From the NCBI RefSeq assembly GCF_024362695.1, contig NC_065429.1, positions 310,001 to 374,000 on the forward strand: a stretch of 64,000 nt of DNA. Direction: 5' to 3'. The notes beneath the pieces are model-generated. The model made no database searches and was not told the DNA's origin. It worked only from the letters and a program-made list of their open reading frames with translations. Position 1 is the stretch's first letter, and every line of letters begins with the position of its first letter. The DNA is from Pectinophora gossypiella. Its lineage: Eukaryota; Arthropoda; Insecta; Lepidoptera; Gelechiidae. Of this stretch, positions 24,001 through 36,200 are shown piece after piece. The position numbers and the translations under genes were made by a program.

Positions 24001-27000
24001 TCGGAAGGCACCTTAAGCCGTTGGTCCTGGTTACTACTTACTGATGTAAGTAGGTAGTCGTTACGTGAGCCATGTCAGGGGCCTTTGGCGGCTTAATAGT
24101 AACCCTGACACCAGGGTTGATAAGGTTGGTGATCCACCTCACAACCTACACGATAAAAAAGACTTTTCGTTTTATTTTTTACGTGACTGGTAGATTTAGA
24201 TGGTATTAACTACTTGACCGGATAAATGGGGAGCGTTGAAGGCACTGTTGAGTCTGTCCCCAAAAACCCAATAATTGACAACATACTACTAATTTCCTGC
24301 AATTAATTTATTCTTAATGAAAATCAGCTTTTTAATGTAAATAACATAAATACCAAACTTAACAAGAAATACCATCCAAAACCAAACTTGAGTAACCCAG
24401 AAACCTAGCTTTTCATGCGTCCAAAACCAAAGTGCCGTAACTCAAAATTTTGTACTTTTCAGGTCAATAAACCGCCAGCGGCTGGTGGCACACTCCACTG
24501 CAATGGAGAGTATTCAAGCTGAAAGTGAACCTATTGATGAAGAGGAGGACGTCCCGTGAGTAGCTGTACCTTTATTTCTAAATTCTAAAACTCAAAAATG
24601 TGGTTAATGTCAGACATCATCATCATCAATTTAAGAGCCACGCTCTTGTCGGTGCAGCATTCTCCATGCTCCTTTTTTAGGGAAAAATAGGGCAGTGGTT
24701 TCCCTCTTGCCTTCCCGATTGTCCAAAAAGATGATTCCGTGCTTCGGTAGGCACTTAAATCTTTAGTCCCGGGTTACTAGCCCAAATGCCTCCAACAACC
24801 CGCAATGGAGCAACGTGGTGGAGTATTTACCATACCCCCTTCCGTTGCTTTAGGTGAGGCCTGGCCCAGCAGTGGGACGTATATAGGCAAATTCTGTTAT
24901 GTAACGTTATTTATGTCATATATGTTATTATAATATGAGAGTGGATGCATAATTCTCTCCCCATACTCCCAGGCCGGGCGGTATTCCAGCGCGGAACGCG
25001 CGCGGCGAGCGTCTACTCTTATTCCTGGGAATCATAGACATCCTGCAGTCGTACCGGCTGCGGAAGAAGCTGGAACACACCTGGAAATCCATGATACACG
25101 ACGGAGTGAGTACATAGTTAGCCCTTACCCGGTTGATGCCGGATACATCTATAGTAGAAGTGATAGATGTCGTGTGAGTCGGTCACTGTTAGGTATCGAC
25201 GGTACGCAAGTGAAACAACCGGTGGTTACAAACAGACTGGTTTATTCAATGCGTGCGAGGCGCGTTCTCCTAATGATGTATGTAGGTCTACTTACATATA
25301 CAACAGTCACAGGAGTGATAGATGTCGTGTGAGTCGGTCACAGGAGTGATAGATGTCGTGTGAGTCGGTCACAGGAGTGATAGATGTCGTGTGAGTCGGT
25401 CACAGGAGTGATAGATGTCGTGTGAGTCGGTCACAGGAGTGATAGATGTCGTGTGAGTCGGTCACATGAGTGATAGATGCCGTGTGAGTCGATCACAAGA
25501 GTGATAGATGTCGTGTGAGTCGGTCACAGGAGTGATAGATGTCGCGTGAGTCGGTCACAGGAGTGATAGATGTCGCGTGAGTCGGTCACAGGAGTGATAG
25601 ATGCCGTGTGAGTCGGTCACAGGAGTGATAGATGTCGTGTGAGTCGGTCACAGGAGTGATAGATGCCGTGTGAGTCGATCACAAGAGTGATAGATGTCGT
25701 GTGAGTCGGTCACAGGAGTGATAGATGTCGCGTGAGTCGGTCATAGGAGTGATAGATGTCGTGTGAGTCGGTCACAGGAGTGATAGATGTCGTGTGAGTC
25801 GGTCACAGGAGTGATAGATGCCGTGTGAGTCGATCACAGGAGTGATAGATGCCGTGTGAGTCGATCACAAGAGTGATAGATGCCGTGTGAGTCGATCACA
25901 AGAGTGATAGGTGTCGTGTGAGTCGATCACAGGAGTGATAGATGCCGGGAACAAAGATGGAGATTCAACGCAGTGATCATTTTTATCATCATCATCAATT
26001 TAAGAGCCACGCTCTTGTCGGTGTAGCATTTTGTCCCATGCTACTTCTTTAGGGGAAAATAGGGCAGTGGTTTCCCTGTTGCCTTCCGCCCCGCAGTACT
26101 CTATCTGACGCAAGTGGGATGGCGCCCAGAGTAGTCTATTACAAAGCCATAATAGGATTCCTGTCCTCCGCCTCTGAATAGTACTGACAGTTACTGCTGC
26201 CCTCTGTCTGATATTTTTTATATAAATACCAATAAAAGAATCTGACAGAATGATTCTCGTTTCAGGACACGGTGTCAGTGCACCGGCCGAGCTTCTACGC
26301 GCAGCGGTTCCTCGACTTCATGGCCAAGACTGTATTCAAGAAGATACCTTCGTGTGAGTACCACCTCCTCTATACCGCGTGTACTGTACTCGTGATAAGT
26401 GGTAGGGTGGTAGGAATGACGGACTATCTAGGCCTCGTTCCCGTAAAAATATGCAGATGGCGCTGTATACTTTTTAACGTGATAATTACCTATTTTTTCA
26501 TTGCTCGGGCACATAATTGTCCAAAAAATATAATCTAATATGGACCAGCCGGAACTGCATGACAACCGCGCCGCGCGCGATGCGAATTATATCGAGCGCT
26601 TGGATCAATAAACGATTTGAATGCTATCTACGTAGATGGACGTCAAACGGCTATTGGTCGAAGCGCTCAATATAATTCGCGCCGTGCGCGGTGCTGTTGT
26701 CATGCAGACCCGGCAGATATGTATAGAATTATGTTGCTGCCTATAATGCTTCTCTTTATTTTGATCAGAATAATAATGGGTGGAAGATGTAATTGTGCCT
26801 GGGTGTAATAACAAGGGTCATCATTTATACCCAGAAACAAAGATAAAAGATGCATAAGATGTCTATTATCTGTATAATTCGGTTTAATTCATTCGTAGTC
26901 TGGGGCCAAGAGCAAACCCACCAAAAGTAAAAAAAAAAATAAAAAAAAAATAGAGAGCAAACGAAGGCAACATTGTACGGTCACGAGCATTAATATGTAT

Positions 27001-30000
27001 ACACTTTGGTACCATGTCACATTAACTTTTTTGACAAATTGAACTATAAGTCTCACTAAATGTCAAATATGTTAGTGCGACAGAGTCCTTAAGTGGGTAC
27101 ATTATATTGCTCATGACTACAACGCCATCTATATGTTTTTTGGGGAATGTGGCCTGAAAAGTCACTCATTGTAGGATGGGAACAATTTTAACTGTGTGTT
27201 CAAAGTATTAGGGATAATTGTAAAGGTCGACTGTTGCACCAGGGTTGATGAGGTTGGTAATTCACCTCACAATCCACACGATAGAAGAAGACTGGTACAT
27301 AAGACGGCGACCGCAGTATTTATAGGTCGCACTGCGGTCTTAGCACCGTAAGCGCGCGACTCTTTCTCGCCTCGACATACGTCACCCGTCACTCTCTCAC
27401 TGTTCTGCACAGAAAGAGACAGACGATCTCTGTCGCGGCGAGAAAGAGTCGCGTGCTTACAGTGCTAAGCCCGCTGGTCATGGTATAAGAAGACCAGATA
27501 TGCTCAATCCTACGACAAGCCGCCATTGCTAGCCCATTGATGACGTAAGTGTTACCATTAAATTGGTATCTCCGACATTCCAAGGTCGTAAATTTTATTA
27601 TTGAAAATTAAATGAATTACTGACTAATGTATTTAATTACTATTACTTGTCACATATATAAAAATAATTAAAACTCTTAGTAAATATTTCGCTAAACGTT
27701 TTAAATTTCCTTGCAAAGTAAATATAAAAACAAAGGTCGTGGGTAATTTATTTTTACGAAATGGCAACGCAGGGTGGGATGACGTCAGCTAGGCTAACCT
27801 TGAAATGTTAGCTGTCACTTTTGAGCATACCTGGTGTTCTTATACCATGGCCCTGTTATAGTAAGTTACGAAAAAAAGTGATACAGTGCATGAAATAAGG
27901 TCTGCATAGCCTCCAGCTTCGAAAAAGCGAGAAAATTTGAAAAAGAAAAAAAAACTTAGGTTTTTCACTATTGGCAAACACCGCTGAAAAAAATAAGAAA
28001 AAGAAGAAAAAATTGAGAGTTATCATATTTGTATTTTTTTACAATTTCATTACATAAAATATGCAGCAGTTGGAATTGTTCCTCCGAAATTTCATCAATT
28101 TCAGTCATCTTGACTAACGATCGAAACTTCTTCCGTTTAAATTTCTATCTAAATTCTTCTGTTGACGCTCAAAATTGAACGCTATACCCTCGTAGGTATA
28201 TATTTGGCCAGTGTGCTATTCCGAAATTAGTGTTCCAGAATAATCATAAAACATACAGATAAAATAATACGGGTTGGTTATCATGCTGGTTACCATTCCA
28301 AATGGAATTGGGTAGTTTCCTAGGTCAAAGATGAATCATAAAATTCTAATTACTAAATAAAGACAGATCTAAAGGTGACGAAAAACGTTTTCTGTTTTTT
28401 CTAATTAACTTATTTATCTTTTTCGTAAAAGTTAGATTCATCGATTTTATTTAGTATAGATATAATTCAGTTGTTTAAGTTTAATATAGGTATATAGTAT
28501 TAGAGAGACACGATGAGGGTGGCTTTAAAAAACCCTATATAAATAAAACATGATAAAAAAAAACTTATTTATGAATTTTAATAAAGAAAAATAAAATAAT
28601 AATTGCGACATTTTGTCACGTTTTTCTATGACGTCGCAGTGTGCTTTTTGCATACAATTTCCATAGTAATTTCGTGTTTTGACGTTTATTAAAAAGTAAC
28701 TGATTTGACTAGTTGGAAACTAGCCTATTCCACATTCCCTGCTTACCCCGGTGGGATATAGGCGTGAGTTTACGTGTGTATGGCGGATATTATTTTATTT
28801 GGGTAACTTACATCGATAGTATACTTAAATAGCAGAATTACTCAAAAATAGAACAGCCTTTACAAGTTACCACGCACTACACATTATGAACCGTATTATG
28901 TTATCTGTACGCTTTATGTATTCATTGCTAACTTATGTCGTAATAATTATATTCTAATAAATCTTGGTGTTATAAATAAAAGTAATACTGTGTATTTGGG
29001 ATTATGTGTAAGTTTGGGAACGTACACATACTGCGTGACCTGTTTTTACACTTTTTAACACTTACCCCCTACCCCCCCCCCCCAACAACCCCCAACAACA
29101 ACAACCCCCCCTCCCCTGTCCAACGACAACCTCCACCTCGATTTCGTCGACCACTCGTAATATACAGGGTGTTAGTGACATCGTAACGAAAACTTTGAGG
29201 GATGATTCAGGCCATGATTCTGAGTTGATATCAAGTGGAATTTTCCGTCGCAAAAGTATGGAACGGAAAATAATTTAAATAAGCTCTAAAATTTTCATGA
29301 CTTCTCCGACAGGAAATTCCACTTGATATCGACTCAGAATCATGGTCTGAATCATCCCCTTCAGAATTCGTTACAGTGTCACTAACACCCATACCTACTT
29401 GTATGGCTACTGTATGTACTTGTATGGGGTGTAAGTTTCATCGTAACGAATACTGAGAGGGATGATTCAGCTGATTATTCTGAGTTAATATCAAGTGGAA
29501 TTTTCCATCGCAAAAGTATAGAATTGAAAATAATTTAAAAAAACTAAAAAAATAACATGAATTTTGCGACGGAAAATTCCACTTGATATTAACTCAGAAT
29601 CATGGTCTGAATCATCCCTCTGAGTATTCGTTACGATGTCACTAACACCCTGTATATATGCCAAAAAAGTATTTGAATAAAGCTCGAAAAAGGGTGAAAT
29701 TTTCCTACAGAATATTGACTACACCCGACCAACCCCCTTTCAGACCAAGCGTGGTATTTTGAAGAGCTCCCTCACCCCCCTTAACAGGTCATCCAGTATG
29801 GATTCGGCCATGTGAATTAATATGTATACACTTTGGTACCATGTCACATTAACTTTTTTGACAAATTGAACTGTATGTCTCACTAAATGTCGAATACGTT
29901 AGTGTGACAGAGTCCTAAAGTGGGTACATCATATTGCTCATGACTGTACGTTCCCGTAATACGTGTCGGACTGTTTTAACACTCCTTATCGTGTTTTGAA

Positions 30001-30227
30001 ACAGAAAATTGTGATTTCAATAAAACTCAATATTGATGCGGATTCAGGCGGAGATAAGTTTTATTTTAGTTTGACAGTTATAAAATTAGGTCTATCTCCG
30101 CATGTACTCTATTTATAATGACATAAGCTCACGGAATATATCCCAATTGGGGTAGTCAGAGTTAGTACCTGCACCTTCTTATGGTGGACATATCTTGTTA
30201 TGTCCACAAGAATCATCACATTTTCTG

Positions 30228-30258
<31 letters not shown>

Positions 30259-33200
30259 GCAAATAACAAAAGGAGTATTAAAACATGCTTCGGTGTTAAT
30301 TTTAACTCTTTTGTAGTATAATCTAATATAACTAGGTATACTGTTACTGTTTACCCTACCTACCTGTTTCCTTTCCATCACTTAGCGCCATTGCGTTTGC
30401 GGCCATACAAACGATTGGGGGTTAGCCAAGTTGAGTTAGCAAACGACGTGACGTGACTTATTGTAGATTTGACGCAAATGGCATTAACTACTTGGCCGGA
30501 AATTGAAAAGCGACAGACAGTCATACAAATGTGTGGAGCTGACATAAGGTGATATGTAAATGTATGAGACTGACATAAGGTGACATGGTCGGCGCCGTTA
30601 TCTCAGGACCCCGATACCGACCTCGCCGGCGCGGTCGACGATTTCCCACATTCAGCGCTTATCGCTTTCCGCCCACTAGGGTCCATTAATTCTTTGAAAT
30701 ATAATCCTCTCAGAGGACCCTCAGGCCTGTTGTCTTTAATTTTGTACCGGGTGAGAGCCCTCAGCGCTCCCCATTTGTCCGGCCAAGTAATTAATCCCGT
30801 ATGTGGCAAAATTACAATACGTTTTGAAGAATCTATCGTTTTCTTAATCGTTTGCAACTTGGCAAAGGTAGAAGAGTTACTCTTCATCAGAAATGTAATT
30901 TAATCATTTTTCCTTTCCTCTCAAACTCTTTCGTTGCCATGTTCAAAATCAGTATACAGGCTGTTAGTGACGCTGTAACGAACATAGGATATTTGACTGG
31001 GTCAAAGATAAAAAAAGAAAAAGGAAAAGATAAGATATAAAATGCTAATCAAGAAACAGAAGCCAGTGTAAGATGATCAAAAATCAATCTCATTTTACTT
31101 TTCGACTTACACTAACAACCTGTATAACCTCACTTCCTCTATTTTCTATCCTCACCCGTACGGGTTGAAGACCCCCCCCCTCCCTCGTTATAACATCCGT
31201 TATAACTTGTTTTAACTAGTTAACAAAAGGCAAAAAAGAGTGCAAGTTTTGTTTAGCCATCGGGGTTTAGAAAACAATTTGACGTATGCGCATATAAACA
31301 AATGTCAAATAGCAATGTTGCCTTTAAAAAATGTTGCCCAGTAAATTTACTAAAAAAAAAAACTCCACAACATACCTTTTTGTTTTTTTTTTATTTCCGT
31401 TTTATTTAGCCCAACAGTGGCTATGGATGTCCACTAGACATAAAAAAAATCCCTAAAGGCACTTGTCACATTTTTACCCGACGCGCGAAAAAGGGTTATA
31501 TTTAATCTGTAAAAAAGTGTTTGTTTTATAAAGAGGTTTTTTGAAGATTTTTCAATAAACAAAACACACTCTTCGTTGCCTCAAATTCTAACGTTAAAAC
31601 GAGTAATAACGCAAAATGTGTACCGTGGAATAACCCGTTATAACGCTATGTGTTGCGTAGTGGACCTACCAGAGATAAAGGGGAACCACCGCAAGTTCCG
31701 AACACTGGTCACCAGCTACATAGGTACAGACTGTTGTGTTGTGTGTAGCGGGGGTGTTGGTGTTGCTATACTAGAAAAAAAATAGAAAAAAAAAATTTTA
31801 CAGTTTCTTTTTTGAAACGAAAAAAAATCACGTATTGCTGGTAAAATTAGTGACACTTATTAATATAACGTAGTTTTTATTTTCTCTTTTGATAATGAAA
31901 ATGTAGATTTTAAAATGTACATGTTAAAAAAAATGTACGCAGAAATTAAGATTAAAAATTAGCATGTTTTCAAGCACAATTTAGTGTAGATAGTTGCCGT
32001 TTTTGTTTTCACCTTGACGTAACATTAAAGGAAAGTTGACTGTTTTCCGGTTTACTTCATAATTATATTTTTGTTGGCTTTCTGCCAACTAGAGAAAAAG
32101 TAAAATGAGGTAATATATTTTTTTTTAATATTTGTAGTTGAAGTAATGTAATTATTATGTCCATCTATCGGAGGGAGGAGTATACTTCACCACGCTGCTT
32201 CACTGTGGTTTGGAGTTCGCTCCAAAAAGACGGAAAATTTAAAAAAAATCAAAAATGCACACCAACACCTTTAGTCTTACCCGTAGCCATTTTGTTAATG
32301 GAATGTGTTGTTTTTAGTTTCACCTTAACCGACTAATTTGTTTTTAATTTAATTTTTCGTTAAGTGCAATCGATGTTTGTATCAGGCATGTTCTAGTAAT
32401 TTTTACTTATAATTTCTTTTAATTTTATTTCTTTTCCCAATTGGATGCCGTCTTTTTATTTTTAAAATTCTAAATTGCGCATGTTAGTGATATATCAATG
32501 AAAATGTATCTTTTGAAGTTTTTGAGGGTTTTGATTCTAGCATTTTGAGTCCTCTGTGTTTTACACCTAATGAGAAATGTAATTTTCAAAAAAATAATAT
32601 TTTGGTCCCTATTTTTGGTATGAAGCATAAAATAAATCACCCTCAAAACCCAATGTTGCCACCTTCAACAAAAATACCATTTATTATTTCACACGTCCAA
32701 ATTTCTACCACAACACTGTTTAAACCCTGGTCACCCCACCCAGTATTGCCATGTGAAAATAATATCTGTTTTTTTTCCCGTTTCTTCCCACCAATTGTCC
32801 GTAATCGGATGCTCGCGCGTGTCTCTGGAGGTTTGAGTAAGTCCCCGCGATGATGATGATGATGTTGGCATGTCCTGTTGACGCTAGTTTACCTGTCTTG
32901 ATGAGATTTTTCGTATTTATGAAGTTGTTATAAGCATGATATGATTTAGCTTAATCATTTTTTTCCATAAACCATGTTGGGCAAAATCAGTATTAAATTA
33001 CAGGCTGATCATCTGATTGTCCAAAAGGTAAGATGATCCGCGCTGCGGAAGGCACGTTAAGCCGTTGGTCCCAGTTACTACTTGCTGATGTAAGTAAGTA
33101 GTCGTTACATGAGCCATGTCAGGGGCCTTTGGCGGCTCAATAGTAACCCTGAGACCAGAGTTGATGAGGTTGGTACTCCACCTCACAACCCACACGATAG

Positions 33201-36200
33201 AAGAAGAAGAAGTATTAAATGTTACTAGCTAAAATAAGCGATAGTGCTTAGTCCAGCTCGGGTTAGGGCTCCGATGCCGACCCCGCATTCAGCGCGTATC
33301 GCTATCGACCCACTAGGGTCGATTAATTCTTTCAAATATATAATCCTCTCAGTTGACGCCCTGAGTCGAGGTTCTCGCTCATCTGGACACTGTTGGACAC
33401 TTGTCTTAAATTTTTTACCGGGTGAGAGCACTCAGCGCTCCACATGTGTCCAGGCTGTCCAGCTAAAAGTCTACAATAAATAAAAATTTTAAATTTGTCA
33501 GAGAATAAATTTAAAGCTCACGTGAAGCTTACTTTATGTAAAAAAGTTTATTATAAGATTAATGATTACCTAAATGATAAAAATTTCTGGTATTGAATGT
33601 GTTCCTCTAGTTATTAAAGAACTTGGAATGTACCCTCATTGATTTAAAAGATGTGTTGCTGTTGCAGTTTCTTGTCATTTCTTCTCCTCAGCCATAACAC
33701 CTTGCGAAATGACGTAAATTCAAAAATGTTACATTGACCTCAACAAGTTTATCCATGATAATTACGTTGAATAAATGATTCTGATTTCTGATAACGTCAA
33801 AAAATACCCATCTAATGGGACTAACTAGAACGTCTAGTCTAAAACTACCGCAGTTTCTCAATTGGCCTAGCCGAGGAAAAGTAGTTGCAAGAAAAACCTT
33901 AGCACAGGGCGTTAACGTTCTTAAAAAATGTTTTAATAATATTGGTGCCTAAGTTGATCACGGACTGGATCGGATAAAATGAATGTTTATAACAACTTCG
34001 TAGTATTCCCGGTATTTTGCTATTTCTGCCAGCCGCTTCCCCGGACATTAAGTGGCGTCTCTCTTTCCATCTCTCTCTGCATCTCTACTCATCTCTCATG
34101 GAATGAGTGTCTATCTCTCGCTGTGTAGTTAGATACATCTGTCTGTCTTGGTTGAAAAAAAAATATTTTTTTTTTCATTTGGAGAATGTCGAAAACTTGA
34201 AAGTGGTTTTGAAAATTGTTTCGTTTTGTTCTCGAAATGTGATTGGTGATAATTTTCGAATTTTTTTGTATTATTTTTTTACTCTTTGGCAATTTTTATT
34301 GTTTTTTTTTTCTACTTCACTCTAGCATGGGTTTTCACGATTTCAATTTCTTTGTCGAACTTGAAAGTTAGGCTTAAGATTTTTAATTTTATTTTGCAAA
34401 TTAGCGGCACGATATTTTATTTTACAGCGACGCTTTTCAATAGAGCAATAATGTTTTTTTTTTACAAAATTCACAGCTGGCGTTTTTTTTTTAATTTGCA
34501 TTAATGCGTATTATTGTGGTGTTATTGTAAGTTTAAAAAAAGCATTATAAAAAATAGTATATTGAAGTAGTGTCTTTATGTTTAAGTGTTTTTAACTTTT
34601 TACTCTAATATTATTTTGAAAATACCCACTGTTTGGATTTTAGGTAATCTACTAATAAAAATATATTAGAAATGTTGTCAGAACCTAAACAGCGAATCAT
34701 ATAAAATAAAAAAAAATACAATTGAGCAATTATATTATGTAAGAAAAAAGTTTAAAAAGCTAAAGTAAAAAAAAAATGTCCTAACTAAATTATTAGCATT
34801 TGATCTTTAGCGGCTCAATAGCAACCCTGATGAGGTCGGTTATTGAACTCGCACCTTACACGAGAGAAGAAGAATATTAACATAATTAAATGAAACCTCC
34901 GTTTTGAAATCAGTCAAAAACAACAATAACACCACAATATTACCTCAGCCAACTGCAAAAGCAAATTGTAGTAACCCAAAAATTTAATATTTCCAGCACT
35001 GAAACACTCGCCGTCGAAGCGGAAGAGCATCGCCAAGCCGACGCGTACGCAGGAGGAGATAGACACTGCAGGTATGTGCACGTTTATGGATTTCCATAAA
35101 AAAAAATTAAGGCCTGGGAGGAGTTTGACAAAAATATTTTTTTTGCTTTTTTTGAGTAGCCAATTATTTGTGTAATGCCTTAAAATTCATCCCAGGCCGA
35201 TATGTTCGAAAGGAACTAATATTATTAAGTGGTATTAACCCCTTTTTTTATTATTTTTAACCAAGTAGTACCCTAGTATCCCTAACATAAGTGAATGCAA
35301 GATTTTGGTACCTATATATTATTATTATTATACATTTCAGTTTGTTTTGTCCCCACCCCTATCCTTTCCGGTGTTTGTGCCCTTGTTGTTCGTAAACCCT
35401 GTATTTTTTTATTTTTTCCTTTAAAAAAAAAGTTGTTTTAAAATTTCGGAAGTTACACCCTTTGCCACCGCGCTGTGTTTGATCGTTTCGAAATGTGACG
35501 TGTTTGTGTGCTAACGTGTGGGTTGGAGACCAAAACGTGGTAACGGCATGTTTTGGCCCTGACGGGGTCGAAATAAACTGAAATGTACCATAAACAAAAC
35601 AAAAAACCAGAAAACTAAAAACACCTTATCGTCTACAGGACGTATATACATTGGACGACCTATTAAGGACTACAACCCAGACTATATCAAGTCGAGATCG
35701 CCTAGGTCTTCAGTGAGATCTAGCATGAGCGATTTTACCGACACTACCATATCCACTTGGAACCAAAAGCATCCAGTCATTCAGCCTACTACCGAATACC
35801 CTTCAGTCTTGTCCGACAGGCTAAAATTCGATAGAGAGCGCACGACGTTCCCTAGACGCATCGATTTTGACACATCAAACCGCGACCCGTGCACGTCATA
35901 CGCGGACAATGTGTACAGAGCGTCAATCCAGGAACGAATGGAAACATTATCCGATCAACTAACTAAAGTCTTAAGCACTGGAGCTGGGAGCTCCCATATA
36001 AACGGAAGCCTGGCCGACAGCGGCATCCAAACTGACAATACCAGTACTAGCGTACCCCAGATTTACATAGCTGATGCCCAAACATACACAGCCAACGTCA
36101 AAATCCTCAAAGACGCAGCCGTCGACACTAGAAATGAAAACAACTTACAAGACATACCCTTTATAGACGACGACGAAGAGGACAAACTAAAAAGACGCAA

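Noticed and set aside
25311..25949. CRISPR-like array
   Set aside because: Units are contiguous with no unique spacers, in a eukaryotic intron. It is a minisatellite.
29070..29120. C-rich tract as a structured regulatory element
   Set aside because: Simple C and AAC runs only; no G-quadruplex-competent partner pattern beyond low complexity on the minus strand.
32545..32853. 102-codon ORF in the intron
   Set aside because: Chance open frame in A/T-rich DNA, with no splice-compatible borders and no domain.
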